DNA of 64,000 nt from contig NZ_VAWB01000001.1 of assembly GCF_006148925.1 (NCBI RefSeq), positions 1,888,001 to 1,952,000 of the forward strand, given 5' to 3'. Below the pieces are notes generated by a model that was given only the letters and a program-made list of their open reading frames with translations, was not told the DNA's origin and did not search any database. Numbering within the stretch: the stretch's first letter is position 1; the number at the start of each line of letters is the position of its first letter. This document shows positions 50,223-60,009 of the stretch, in pieces. The stretch comes from Hyunsoonleella aestuarii. GTDB lineage: Bacteria; Bacteroidota; Bacteroidia; Flavobacteriales; Flavobacteriaceae. Made by a program: the position numbers and the translations under genes.

Positions 50223-50339
50223 TTTACTATCAATTTTATTAATTTTTCAATTGATTAAAACATTTATTATTAGCTTTAAAAGTAGGGGGATATTTCGTAA
50301 TTTAGCTTTCCGCGTAACAAAATAAATTTACTGGTACTT

Positions 50340-51626
50340 ATGGCAAAAACTGCTTCCATAGAAATAAATGGACAAAAACATGAATTTCCTTTAATTGAGG
50401 GAACAGAAAATGAAGTTGCTATTGATATAAAAAGCCTTAGAGCAGCTACAAAAGGAATTATAACTTTAGATTCAGGCTATAAAAATACAGGTTCTTGTGA
50501 AAGTGCAATTACTTTTTTAGATGGCGAAAAAGGAATTTTAAGATACCGCGGGTATTCTATTGAAGAATTAGCTGAAAAAGCGGACTTTTTAGAAGTAGCG
50601 TATCTTTTAATTTTTGGGGAATTACCTACTGGAAATCAGTTAGAAAAATTTCACTCAGATATTAAAATACATTCTGTAGTTGATGAGGATGTTAAGAAGA
50701 TATTAGATGCTTTTCCAAAATCGGCACATCCAATGGGGGTGTTATCCTCTTTAACAAGTGCTTTAACAGCATTTAACCCTACCTCAGTAAATGTTGATTC
50801 TGAGGAAGATATGTACAATGCCATAGTGCGGTTACTTGGTAAGCTTCCAATTTTAGTGGCTTGGGCAATGCGTAAAAAACAAGGTCTACCTTTAGACTAT
50901 GGGGATAATTCTTTAGGTTATGTTGAGAATCTTTTAAAAATGATGTTTTCAAGGCCAAATAGCTGTTACGTCCAAAATCCTATTTTAGTTAACGCCTTGG
51001 ATAAGTTATTAATTCTGCATGCAGATCATGAACAAAACTGCTCTACATCAACGGTGAGAATAACAGGATCTTCACATGCTGGATTATTTGTTTCAGTATC
51101 AGCAGGAATTTCAGCACTTTGGGGGCCTCTGCATGGCGGAGCCAACCAAGCAGTTTTAGAAATGCTTGAAGCCATAAAAGAAGATGGTGGTGATACTAAA
51201 AAATATATGGCTAAGGCTAAAGATAAGGCAGACCCTTTCCGTTTAATGGGATTCGGTCATCGTGTTTATAAAAACTTTGATCCTCGCGCTAAAATTATAA
51301 AAGTTGCAGCAGATGAGGTTTTAGGAGATTTAGGTGTTGAAGACCCAATTTTAGATATCGCTAAGGGGTTAGAGAAAGAAGCTTTAACAGATAAGTATTT
51401 TGTTGATAGAAAATTATATCCTAACGTAGATTTCTACTCAGGGATTATTTATAGAGCAATGGGTATTCCAACAGAAATGTTTACAGTTATGTTCGCTTTA
51501 GGACGCTTACCAGGTTGGATCGCGCAATGGCGCGAAATGCGTTTGCGTAAAGAACCAATTGGACGACCAAGACAGTTATATATTGGTGAAAAAGAAAGAG
51601 CATTTATGCCAATCGATAAAAGATAA
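50340..51626 (+). CDS. gltA: citrate synthase
   Basis: 428 residues of the type II (hexameric, gram-negative) length. Catalytic regions seen: NCSTSTVRITGSSHAGLFVS, GPLHGGANQAVLEML (His) and FGHRVYKNFDPRAK (His), followed by YPNVDFYSGIIYRAMGIP (Asp). It condenses acetyl-CoA and oxaloacetate. A TAGCTTTC (50303-50310) may be a weak -7 element. It has its own terminator and is probably transcribed alone. Confidence 0.97.
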   Translation: MAKTASIEINGQKHEFPLIEGTENEVAIDIKSLRAATKGIITLDSGYKNTGSCESAITFLDGEKGILRYRGYSIEELAEKADFLEVAYLLIFGELPTGNQLEKFHSDIKIHSVVDEDVKKILDAFPKSAHPMGVLSSLTSALTAFNPTSVNVDSEEDMYNAIVRLLGKLPILVAWAMRKKQGLPLDYGDNSLGYVENLLKMMFSRPNSCYVQNPILVNALDKLLILHADHEQNCSTSTVRITGSSHAGLFVSVSAGISALWGPLHGGANQAVLEMLEAIKEDGGDTKKYMAKAKDKADPFRLMGFGHRVYKNFDPRAKIIKVAADEVLGDLGVEDPILDIAKGLEKEALTDKYFVDRKLYPNVDFYSGIIYRAMGIPTEMFTVMFALGRLPGWIAQWREMRLRKEPIGRPRQLYIGEKERAFMPIDKR

Positions 51627-51651
51627 TTTCGATGTTTTTTACATTATTGTT

Positions 51652-51690
51652 AAGCTTCATGAAAAAATCATGAAGCTTTTATTTTTTTAA
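51652..51690 (+). terminator. terminator of gltA
   Basis: An 11-bp stem AAGCTTCATGA / TCATGAAGCTT (51652-51662 with 51668-51678), loop AAAAA, then a T-rich run. Confidence 0.9.
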
Positions 51691-51733
51691 GCAATATTTT
51701 TATGAATAATGTAAAAAGTGCTTAAATAATTAT

Positions 51734-51741
51734 TAGCTTTG
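51734..51741 (+). promoter_or_regulatory. -7 element of the guanidino-enzyme cluster
   Basis: TAGCTTTG fits TAnnTTTG, 27 bp before the ATG at 51769. No -33 TTTG is apparent. Confidence 0.45.
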
Positions 51742-51768
51742 AGCCCTTAACGATTTTAGGTTTAGAGT

Positions 51769-52683
51769 ATGCTAGAATTAAATGTAAAAAATGAAACGTC
51801 AAGGCTTAGAGCAGTTGTTTTAGGTACTGCTGAAAGTAACGGTCCTACACCTAAAATAGAAGATTGTTACGACCCAAAAAGCATAGAACACATCATTGCA
51901 GGAACTTATCCAAATGAAGAGGATATGGTAATGGAATTGAATGCCGTCGCTGCTGTTTTTAAGAAGTATAACATTGAAGTTTATAGACCCGAAGTTATAA
52001 AGGATTGCAATCAGATATTTTCGAGAGACATAGCATTTGTTATAGAGGATAAAATTATTGAAGCAAACATATTACCACATCGTGAAGAAGAAGTAGCCGC
52101 AATTGATTATATATGGAACCAAGTTTCAGAAGAGAATAGAATTATTCTTCCTGAAGCTTGTCATGTCGAAGGTGGAGATGTCATGCCTTGGAATGATTAT
52201 ATTTTTATCGGGACATATTCAGGTGAAGATTATTCAGAATTAATTACAGCGCGAACCAATGTAGCTGCTGTTACAGCAATTCAAGAACTATTTCCAGATA
52301 AAACAGTTAAGTCGTTTGAATTAAGAAAATCCAATTCAAACCCTAAAGAGAATGCATTACACCTAGATTGTTGTTTTAATCCTTTAGGAAAAGGAAAAGC
52401 TATAATTCATAAAAACGGGTTTTTATTAGAAAGTGAATATGAATGGCTCGTGAATTTCTTCGGAAAGGAGAATGTCTTTGAAATTACTAAGGAGGAAATG
52501 TATGAGATGTATAGTAATGTGTTTTCAATTTCTGAAGATGTCATTATTTCGGAGAGAAACTTTACACGATTAAATACATGGCTTAGGGAACAAGGTTTTG
52601 TAGTTGAAGAGGTGCCATATGCCGAAATTGGAAAGCAAGAAGGTTTATTACGATGCACTACCATGCCATTATACCGAGATTAA
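51769..52683 (+). CDS. arginine deiminase / DDAH-family amidinohydrolase
   Basis: 304 residues of the guanidino-group-modifying superfamily. The superfamily motifs are in order: RDIAFVIED (about 84), HVEGGDVMPW (about 132; Glu/Asp pair), ALHLDCCFNPLG (about 197; catalytic His and Asp) and GLLRCTTMPLYRD with the nucleophilic Cys near 296. Such enzymes hydrolyse arginine, methylarginine or related guanidines to citrulline or ureido products; the exact substrate is not decidable. It starts an apparent operon with an M20 peptidase 18 bp downstream and CtlX. Confidence 0.8.
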   Translation: MLELNVKNETSRLRAVVLGTAESNGPTPKIEDCYDPKSIEHIIAGTYPNEEDMVMELNAVAAVFKKYNIEVYRPEVIKDCNQIFSRDIAFVIEDKIIEANILPHREEEVAAIDYIWNQVSEENRIILPEACHVEGGDVMPWNDYIFIGTYSGEDYSELITARTNVAAVTAIQELFPDKTVKSFELRKSNSNPKENALHLDCCFNPLGKGKAIIHKNGFLLESEYEWLVNFFGKENVFEITKEEMYEMYSNVFSISEDVIISERNFTRLNTWLREQGFVVEEVPYAEIGKQEGLLRCTTMPLYRD

Positions 52684-52701
52684 TTTTAGAAATTTATTGA
52701 T

Positions 52702-54003
52702 ATGAAAAGAATATGCACTTTAAAAATTGTAGTTGTATGCATAACGAGTTGTGTTTTAACGATCAATGCGCAAAATATTAATCGTATAGAAAAGAAAATA
52801 ATTAAAGCGGTTGAGTCGAATAATACCGAGGCTATTAACTTTTTAAAAGAAGTTGTAAATATTAACAGTGGTACAATGAACCACAAAGGTGTTAAGCAAG
52901 TAGGTGATGTATTCGCAAATGCATTTCAAGATATTGGATTTGAACCAATTTGGTATGATATGTCTGAGGTTAATCGCTCTGGCCATCTTTTTGCGGAGTC
53001 TAAAGGAACCAAAGGGAAAAGATTGCTCTTAATTGGACATCTAGATACCGTTTTTGAAGTGGATAGTCCTTTTCAAAAGTTTAAAATGATTAATGATAGC
53101 ATTGCACATGCACCGGGAGGAAATGATATGAAGGGTGGAAATGTAATTGTGCTTTATGCGCTTAAAGCATTGGCCGAAAGTGGTCTTTTAGATGATGCCC
53201 AAATAATTGTTGCATTTACCGGCGATGAGGAAGCTTCTGGTAAACCATTATCAATTAGCAGAAGAGATTTAATAGCTGCAGCTAAACGTAGTGATATTGC
53301 TTTAGGATTTGAGACATCTACAGGGTTTAATAATGCTACAGTGGCAAGGAGAGGTTCCTCAGGTTGGAAGGTCGAAGTCAGTGGTAAGCGTGCACATTCT
53401 TCTGGGATTTTTAATGAAAGGGTAGGAGCTGGAGCTATTTTTGAAATGTCTAGAGTTCTCAACGAATTTTATAATGACGTTAAAGGAGAGCAGTATCTAA
53501 CTTTTAACCCTGGAGTTATTTTAGGAGGTACACAAGTCGATTATGATAGTGAGTTAACTAAAGGAAAGGCTTTTGGTAAAACTAATGTGGTGGCTCAAAC
53601 TGTTGTGGTGGAAGGTGGTTTAAGGTTTATTTCTGAAGAACAGAAAGAGCGAGCTAGAAGTAAGATGAGAGAAATTGTTAAAAATAATTTACCTAACACA
53701 TCAGCTAAAATTCCATTTATTGATAGTTATCCAGCAATGGGACCATCAGAAGGTAATTATAATCTATTGAAGGAATTAAATCAAGTAAGTTTGGATTTGG
53801 GTCAAGGTAAAGTAGATGCTTACGATCCTGGCAGGCGCGGTGCTGCCGATGTTTCTTTTGTTGCCGAATATGTAGATTGTTTGGATGGTTTAGGGACTAT
53901 GGGACGAGGTGCTCATACACCAGAAGAAACGGTAAATCTTAACACTATTGAAGACTTAATAAAGCGTACTGCAATATTGATATATAGATTAATTAATCAA
54001 TAA
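52702..54003 (+). CDS. M20-family metallopeptidase, secreted
   Basis: 433 residues with a signal peptide (about 1-23, ending TINAQ). Zinc ligands and catalytic residues of the carboxypeptidase G2-like M20 family are in place: LIGHLDTVFE (His/Asp, about 111), GGNDMKGGN (bridging Asp), FTGDEEASG (Glu-Glu, about 175), and the last His in RGAHTPEETVNL. It probably removes a C-terminal residue or splits an acyl-amino acid in the periplasm. Located between two guanidino-modifying enzymes, it could release arginine- or citrulline-like residues; that link is inference. Confidence 0.85.
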   Translation: MKRICTLKIVVVCITSCVLTINAQNINRIEKKIIKAVESNNTEAINFLKEVVNINSGTMNHKGVKQVGDVFANAFQDIGFEPIWYDMSEVNRSGHLFAESKGTKGKRLLLIGHLDTVFEVDSPFQKFKMINDSIAHAPGGNDMKGGNVIVLYALKALAESGLLDDAQIIVAFTGDEEASGKPLSISRRDLIAAAKRSDIALGFETSTGFNNATVARRGSSGWKVEVSGKRAHSSGIFNERVGAGAIFEMSRVLNEFYNDVKGEQYLTFNPGVILGGTQVDYDSELTKGKAFGKTNVVAQTVVVEGGLRFISEEQKERARSKMREIVKNNLPNTSAKIPFIDSYPAMGPSEGNYNLLKELNQVSLDLGQGKVDAYDPGRRGAADVSFVAEYVDCLDGLGTMGRGAHTPEETVNLNTIEDLIKRTAILIYRLINQ

Positions 54004-54016
54004 GAGTTAGCATAGT

Positions 54017-54024
54017 TAATTTTG
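54017..54024 (+). promoter_or_regulatory. possible internal -7 element before ctlX
   Basis: TAATTTTG matches TAnnTTTG, 15 bp before the ctlX start. It would give a nearly leaderless mRNA. It may be chance in AT-rich DNA. Confidence 0.25.
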
Positions 54025-54039
54025 TAATTTCCTTTTTTC

Positions 54040-54975
54040 ATGCAACAAACAACAAATACTATTTTAATGATTCGTCCTGTAAGTTTTAGGATGAATGAAC
54101 AAACGGCTGTAAACAATTATTACCAAAAGAATTTGGAAAACATGTTGCCCGATGCCATTAATGCTAAGGCTCAGAAGGAGTTTGATAGTTATGTTGAAAA
54201 ATTGCGCGGTATTGGAGTCAATGTTATTGTTGTGGATGATAGAAAAGAAACGGATACACCAGATTCTATTTTTCCGAATAACTGGGTTTCTTTTCATGAA
54301 AATGGTGACGTTGGTCTATATCCAATGTTTGCAGAAAATAGACGCTTGGAACGTCGAGAGGATATTTTAGAAACCTTAGAAGAAAAAGGCTTTTTAATAA
54401 ACAATATAATAGACTATACTGAAGCTGAACTAGAACAAGTGTTTTTAGAAGGAACAGGTAGTGTAATTTTAGACCGTATTAATCGTAAAGCATATTGTGC
54501 TTTATCTCCAAGAGCAGATGAAGATTTGTTTATAGAATTTTGTGAGGATTTCGAGTTCTTCCCAGTTGTTTTTACATCTAACCAAACAGTAAATGGTGAA
54601 CGAAAAGCTATTTACCATACTAATGTTATGATTTGCGTAGGAGAGACCTTCGCAGTAATTTGTTTGGAAAGTATTGATGATAAGAAAGAGCGTAAAAATG
54701 TCATTAAGCATCTTAAAGAAGATGGAAAAGAAATTGTTGCTATAAATGAGGCTCAAGTGAACAATTTCGCTGGAAATATGTTGCAAGTTAAAGGCAAGAA
54801 TAATGAGCTTTATTTAATTATGAGTCAAGCTGCTCATGATTCATTAAATGAAAATCAAATAAAAACACTTAGAAAACATTCTAACATTCTAACAAGCTCA
54901 TTAGATACTATTGAAGCATGTGGAGGCGGCAGTGCACGTTGCATGATGGCAGAGGTGTTTTTGCCAAAAGCTTAA
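54040..54975 (+). CDS. ctlX: citrulline ureidase-type hydrolase CtlX
   Basis: 311 residues of the arginine-deiminase-related CtlX family (MIRPVSFRMNEQTAVNNYYQ; DSIFPNNWVSFHENG; VFLEGTGSVILDR; HTNVMICVG; ETF; GGGSARCMMAEVF with the catalytic Cys near 301). The Francisella homologue hydrolyses citrulline to ornithine. Transfer of that function here is by family resemblance. It follows the M20 gene by 36 bp and is convergent with the histidine kinase gene, with only 2 bp between their stops. Confidence 0.82.
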   Translation: MQQTTNTILMIRPVSFRMNEQTAVNNYYQKNLENMLPDAINAKAQKEFDSYVEKLRGIGVNVIVVDDRKETDTPDSIFPNNWVSFHENGDVGLYPMFAENRRLERREDILETLEEKGFLINNIIDYTEAELEQVFLEGTGSVILDRINRKAYCALSPRADEDLFIEFCEDFEFFPVVFTSNQTVNGERKAIYHTNVMICVGETFAVICLESIDDKKERKNVIKHLKEDGKEIVAINEAQVNNFAGNMLQVKGKNNELYLIMSQAAHDSLNENQIKTLRKHSNILTSSLDTIEACGGGSARCMMAEVFLPKA

Positions 54976-54977
54976 TT

Positions 54978-57035
54978 TTATATCTCAGGTTTTTGTTTAG
55001 GTAACTGCACGTAAAAGGTGCTACCAACATTTAAGGTGCTTTCAACCCAAATTTTACCTTTATTAAGTTCAACTAATTCTTTGCAAATAGACAGCCCTAA
55101 ACCGGTTCCTTTTTCATTGTTTGTTCCTACAGTGGTAAAAGAGCTGCTTTTAAAAAGCTTACCAATATTTTCTTTGGATATACCAACGCCAGTATCGGCT
55201 ACACTTAAAATACAATGACCATTACTAATATGATTGGAAACCGTAATCGTATCACCACTGTTACAAAATTTTAAAGCATTGGCAAGTAGGTTTTGAACAA
55301 CGATTTCAATCATACTTTTGTCAGCATAAGCGAAATCACGTAAGGAGTGATCGACCAAGTTGATACCTTTACTTTCCATGCGCTGTTCTATAAGTTTTAC
55401 TTTATCTTCAAAAATATCTTGAATATCAAATAGGCTTGGTTTAGGATCTAGTGATTGCATTTGTGATTTAGACCAATTTAAGAGGTTGAATAAAAGCAGT
55501 GACGCATTATTAGCGTTCTCACTTAATTCGGGAATTAAATTGTCAAACTCTTCTCGCGATAACGAACCATCTCTTAATAAGTTGATAAATCCGTTAATAG
55601 AGGATAACGAGTCTTTTAAGTCGTGAGAGATAATAGAAAATAATTTATCTTTTACTTGATTAACACTCTCCAAATGTTTGGTTTGTTCAACGAAAGCCTC
55701 ATTTTGCAATTCAATCTTAATATTCTTTTCTTCAAGCTCCTGAACATATTTTACATTGTCGTTCTGTTTTGAATAAACCAAAAACAAAAATATTCCCATT
55801 AAAACAAGAGCAGCAAGTAACACATAAAACAATAGCTTAAAGCGCTTCATTTTTTCTTGACTGTCAGAAAGGATCTCGTTATTGGTACTTGCAATATTCT
55901 CAGAATCAGTAGTTTCTGTGACTCCTAATTCGGAATCTAAATTCATTTCAGGAATTACATTATTCGTAATATTTTCTTTGTTTAAAGTGTTTTTAAGCGT
56001 GAAATATTCACGCTGCCAAACAAAAGCACGATCAAAACGTCGCTTAGTAGAATCTAAAGTTTTCATTAAATCGTAATAAGTAAGCAATTCTTGTTTGTTA
56101 TCGATCCGTTTAGCTATGGATCCAGCTTCAAGTAGTTGTCTTTCTGCAAGAATTAAACGTCTTTGTTGTAAATTTAATGCTCCTAGATTGTTTAGTGAGG
56201 TTAATAGACCGCTCTCATTCTTTATTCTTCTGTTAATGTTTAAAGATTGTAACAAGTATTTTGAGGCATTATCAAAATCATTAAACTGTAAATATTCACC
56301 ACCTAATTTAGCAGATACTTGTCCGGTTATGGAGTCGTTGGATTGATTCGCGTTTAAAACTTTATTGTAATACTCAATTGCTTTTCTATGCTCTTTTTTC
56401 ATCGAGTATAATTCTGCTAGCTGGCTATGCGATTCATTTACACCTTCAGAATCTCCTAAAGTTTCTTGAATATTTAAAGCTTTTAAATAGAATTCGGTAG
56501 CCTTATCATAGGATTTTATGCTAAAGTAGGCCTGTGCTAAATTGCTGTAAGCAATATTAAGTTCGTATTTTAAATCGCGTTGTTCTAAAATATTGATTGC
56601 TGACAAGGCATATTGTAGTCCTTTTTTATAGTTACCTCGTTTAATTTCAATTAAACCAATACTGTTATTAACTCGCGCAACTCCCAAGATGTCTTCAAGG
56701 CTTTTGAAAAGTGCTTTAGATTTTGAATAACTGCTAACTGCATTAATATAATCGTCTTTTTGGGCATAGATTGATGCTTTATAGAAGTTTACTTCTGCAA
56801 GCCCTTTATTGTAGTTAAGTGTAGTCGCTAGCTTTTCGGTTTCTAAAATGTATTTTAAAGCTCTATCAAGGTCATTAGCATTATAGAGTGATTCAATGAG
56901 TTTTATTGAGGTGTCAGCTTTTAAAGAATCTTGTTTCTGAAAGGCTAATTGTATGGTTAGACTGTCTATTTCTTGGGTTTGAGAAAACCCCAATGAAATA
57001 GCTAATAACAGACCTAACGTAATTATTTTATTCAT
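54978..57035 (-). CDS. TPR-containing membrane sensor histidine kinase
   Basis: 685 residues. Signal peptide (1-19), tandem tetratricopeptide repeats (about 25-340, e.g. YSNLAQAYFSIKSYDKATEF), one membrane helix (LLFYVLLAALVLMGIFLFLV, about 397-417), then a coiled coil. The kinase core has an H-box SHDLKDSLSSINGF (His near 469), N-box NLLANALKF, DTGVGIS and GTGLGLS. The Pro usual three residues after the HDL of the H-box is replaced by Ser. The TPRs lie on the periplasmic side, so the signal is probably a protein or peptide. No response-regulator gene is adjacent. Confidence 0.88.
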   Translation of the reverse strand: MNKIITLGLLLAISLGFSQTQEIDSLTIQLAFQKQDSLKADTSIKLIESLYNANDLDRALKYILETEKLATTLNYNKGLAEVNFYKASIYAQKDDYINAVSSYSKSKALFKSLEDILGVARVNNSIGLIEIKRGNYKKGLQYALSAINILEQRDLKYELNIAYSNLAQAYFSIKSYDKATEFYLKALNIQETLGDSEGVNESHSQLAELYSMKKEHRKAIEYYNKVLNANQSNDSITGQVSAKLGGEYLQFNDFDNASKYLLQSLNINRRIKNESGLLTSLNNLGALNLQQRRLILAERQLLEAGSIAKRIDNKQELLTYYDLMKTLDSTKRRFDRAFVWQREYFTLKNTLNKENITNNVIPEMNLDSELGVTETTDSENIASTNNEILSDSQEKMKRFKLLFYVLLAALVLMGIFLFLVYSKQNDNVKYVQELEEKNIKIELQNEAFVEQTKHLESVNQVKDKLFSIISHDLKDSLSSINGFINLLRDGSLSREEFDNLIPELSENANNASLLLFNLLNWSKSQMQSLDPKPSLFDIQDIFEDKVKLIEQRMESKGINLVDHSLRDFAYADKSMIEIVVQNLLANALKFCNSGDTITVSNHISNGHCILSVADTGVGISKENIGKLFKSSSFTTVGTNNEKGTGLGLSICKELVELNKGKIWVESTLNVGSTFYVQLPKQKPEI

Positions 57036-57547
57036 ACAATTTGCGATATATAACCAAGTTCTTTTAATAAGTAGTTATATCTAGAGGTCTTTATTGAGGG
57101 AACAAGAAAACTCTATATGTTAAGCTTAATATGTTTTGATTATTAGCGTTAAAAAACGATATGTAAATTATCTAGTTGATTAATAGCTTTAACAAAAGTT
57201 ATAAAAACACCTATGAAAAGCTAATTTCTAGGTTTTACTACCAATAAATTAGATGAAATGAGCCGTATTTTTTATGTAAAAATCGACGAATAGATTAACG
57301 GCAGAAATCATAGAAAAACTACACTTTTATCGATGAGATGTATCATTTTTATATAATATTTTAAAGGCTTCAAACATAGATAATTAATGGAGATCCTAAT
57401 GAAATTTATGTTTTGTTTGTTCGAATGATGTTAGAGTGAAAAATTTATTGAAGGTTAGTTATATTTTTCCAAGGGCTTTTTGCTAACTATCACAAAGCTA
57501 AAAAGCAATAAATATTCTATATTTGCACACTTAAAAAGCGACTATTA
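57036..57547. other. intergenic region between the histidine kinase gene and argS
   Basis: About 510 bp between divergent genes. No open frame, tRNA or strong inverted repeat is seen. Only the argS -7 element near its right end can be supported. Confidence 0.6.
57518..57525 (+). promoter_or_regulatory. -7 element of the argS promoter
   Basis: TATATTTG matches TAnnTTTG exactly and is 23 bp before the ATG. A TTTTTG occurs about 35 bp upstream, too far for the usual -33 spacing. Confidence 0.5.
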
Positions 57548-59332
57548 ATGAGCCTTCAAGAGACCTTAATTAATCAAGTAAAGCAAGCTGTTTTAGCAAC
57601 TTATCAATTGGAAATTCCATCTGTGGAATTTCAAGCAACGCGCAAGGAGTTTGCAGGAGATATTACGGTGGTTATTTTTCCAATGCTTCGATATGTAAAA
57701 GGAAATCCCGTGCAAATTGGGGAAATCATTGGAGAATATTTAGTTAATAATGTTGAAGAAGTAAAAGCGTTTAATATTGTAAAAGGCTTTTTAAATATTG
57801 AAATTGATGATTCGTATTACATCAATTTTTTTAATGATATAAAGGGCGATAGTAGCTACGGATTTGTTAAATCCAAATCTGGAGATAACGCTATTATGGT
57901 TGAGTATTCATCACCAAATACTAACAAACCACTTCACTTAGGGCATATTAGAAACAATTTATTAGGTTATAGTGTTGCCGAAATTTTAAAGGCTTCTGGT
58001 AAGAAAGTTTATAAAACGCAAATTATTAACGATCGAGGGATTCATATTTGCAAAAGCATGTTGGCTTGGAAACGTTTTGGAAATGGAGAAACACCTGATA
58101 GCACTGGTTTAAAAGGTGATAAGTTGGTTGGTAACTATTATGTAAAATTTGACCAAGAATATAAAAAGGAAATACAGAGTTTAGTTAATCGAGGTAAAGC
58201 AGAAGAGGAAGCCAAAAAGGAAGCGCCTATTTTATTGGAAGCTCAAGAGATGTTGCGTAAATGGGAAGATGGAGATAATGAAGTTGTAGGGCTTTGGAAA
58301 AAAATGAATGGTTGGGTTTATGATGGTTTTAATGAGACTTACGAGAATTTAGGGGTCGATTTTGATACCTTGTATTACGAAAGTAAAACGTATTTGTTAG
58401 GAAAGGAATTTGTAATTGAAGGTTTAAAAACAGGTGTATTCGAAAAGGAGGAAGATGGTTCAGTTTGGTGTGATTTAACCGAAGAAGGTCTTGATAAAAA
58501 AATAGTACAAAGAGGCGATGGTACAGCTGTTTATATGACACAAGATATTGGTACAGCAATTCAGCGTATAAAGGATTTTCCAGATGTTGGCGGGATGGTT
58601 TACACTGTTGGGAACGAACAAGATTACCATTTTAAAGTCTTGTTTTTAATTCTTAAAAAGCTTGGATTTGATTGGGCTAAAAACTTATACCATTTAAGTT
58701 ATGGGATGGTTGATTTACCAAGCGGAAAGATGAAAAGTAGAGAAGGTACTGTGGTAGATGCAGACGATTTAATTGATGAAATGGCAAAGACTGCAGGAGA
58801 GATTTCTGAAGAATTAGGAAAACTTGATGGCTATACTCAAGAAGAAAAACAAGCGCTTTATAAAACCATTGGTTTGGGTGCTTTAAAGTATTTCATTTTG
58901 AAGGTAGATCCTAAAAAACGTATTTTGTTTGATCCGAAGGAGTCCATTGATTTTCAAGGAAATACTGGGCCATTTATTCAATATACATATGCTAGAATTC
59001 AATCCATTTTAAGAAAAGCAAATCCAGATTCTTCTGATGCAATAAACGCAAGTGACCTTTCTCTTCACGATAAAGAGCGCGAACTTATTAAGCAGTTACA
59101 ATTATTTCCAGAAGTTATCCAAAATGCAGCTGAGCAGCATAGTCCTGCATTAATCGCTAATTATACTTACGACCTGGTTAAAGAGTTTAATTCCTTTTAC
59201 CAAAACGTGTCTATTTTGGGAGCAGACTCTGATAATGAAAAATTATTCAGAGTTCAATTGTCAAAGAAAGTAGCCCAAACTATTAAGAATGCTTTTAGTG
59301 TATTAGGGATAGAGGTGCCGGAAAGGATGTAG
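57548..59332 (+). CDS. argS: arginyl-tRNA synthetase
   Basis: 594 residues, class I. An N-terminal additional domain is followed by the HIGH-type motif YSSPNTNKPLHLGHIRNN (about 120-137), DPKESIDFQGNTGPFIQYTY and the KMSKS-type GKMKSREGTVVDADD (about 394). The C-terminal anticodon-binding helical domain ends near VLGIEVPERM. It charges tRNA-Arg. Codon use resembles neighbouring core genes. Likely monocistronic, with no clear terminator before the convergent 59405 gene. Confidence 0.97.
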   Translation: MSLQETLINQVKQAVLATYQLEIPSVEFQATRKEFAGDITVVIFPMLRYVKGNPVQIGEIIGEYLVNNVEEVKAFNIVKGFLNIEIDDSYYINFFNDIKGDSSYGFVKSKSGDNAIMVEYSSPNTNKPLHLGHIRNNLLGYSVAEILKASGKKVYKTQIINDRGIHICKSMLAWKRFGNGETPDSTGLKGDKLVGNYYVKFDQEYKKEIQSLVNRGKAEEEAKKEAPILLEAQEMLRKWEDGDNEVVGLWKKMNGWVYDGFNETYENLGVDFDTLYYESKTYLLGKEFVIEGLKTGVFEKEEDGSVWCDLTEEGLDKKIVQRGDGTAVYMTQDIGTAIQRIKDFPDVGGMVYTVGNEQDYHFKVLFLILKKLGFDWAKNLYHLSYGMVDLPSGKMKSREGTVVDADDLIDEMAKTAGEISEELGKLDGYTQEEKQALYKTIGLGALKYFILKVDPKKRILFDPKESIDFQGNTGPFIQYTYARIQSILRKANPDSSDAINASDLSLHDKERELIKQLQLFPEVIQNAAEQHSPALIANYTYDLVKEFNSFYQNVSILGADSDNEKLFRVQLSKKVAQTIKNAFSVLGIEVPERM

Positions 59333-59404
59333 TAGCTCTAATAATATACTACTAATTGAAAGCATTCTGTTTAAACTTTATAAGGAGGCTACAGGATTAA
59401 GGCA

Positions 59405-59989
59405 CTAATTTATTTGTTCTTTGACTTCCAATTGTAAGATAATTTCTATTTCTTCATCTACAACAATTAAACCTAAGGCCTTTGTAGGTGGGTCTAAATT
59501 AAAATCACATATATTTAATTTAATCGAGCCATTAATGGAAATCGACTCATTTTTTTCTATTATAACTGGTATGTAATAAGATTTTTTAACACCTGATAAT
59601 TCAATATTTACAAGGGCATTAAAATTTGTATTTAGGTCCTGTTTTTTAACAGATACTAACTCCATCATAATTGAAGGATGTATATCAGAATTAAGTAAGT
59701 TATAAAAATCCTTGTTCATTCCGTTATTTCTGCAATCAAAACAAGAGTTTTGTAATATCAATTTAGTATTATGAAATAACATATTTGTGTCATTAAATTG
59801 GTAGCTAATTGGGATGGGATTCTTAATGTTTGAACAATCAAAATAGCAATTAAACTTGTTAATATTTGTCTTTCCCTTTATTTCTACTTTACTAGAAGGC
59901 GTAATAACCACCAAAGTTTCTCTAATGTCTGAATAATCATTAAAGCTAAACATTAGGAGTATCATTATATATGCAACAAATCTGTTCAT
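59405..59989 (-). CDS. YceI-like periplasmic protein (divergent)
   Basis: 194 residues with a short N-terminal hydrophobic segment. The YceI lipocalin-like pattern is visible but weak: SKVEIKGKTNINKFNCYF, SYYIPVIIEKNESISINGSI and IKLNICDFNLDPPTKALGLI. YceI proteins bind isoprenoid-like lipids in the periplasm. It is the same length as the clearer YceI protein at 61392 and lies downstream of the porin gene, so the two are probably diverged paralogues. A hairpin spacer separates it from the porin gene. Confidence 0.68.
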   Translation of the reverse strand: MNRFVAYIMILLMFSFNDYSDIRETLVVITPSSKVEIKGKTNINKFNCYFDCSNIKNPIPISYQFNDTNMLFHNTKLILQNSCFDCRNNGMNKDFYNLLNSDIHPSIMMELVSVKKQDLNTNFNALVNIELSGVKKSYYIPVIIEKNESISINGSIKLNICDFNLDPPTKALGLIVVDEEIEIILQLEVKEQIN

Positions 59990-60009
59990 TTTATTTTATT
60001 TAAAGGGAT

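Noticed and set aside
57036-57547. Possible tRNA or small RNA in the long gap before argS
   Set aside because: No cloverleaf, no strong hairpin with T-run and no TAnnTTTG apart from the argS one.
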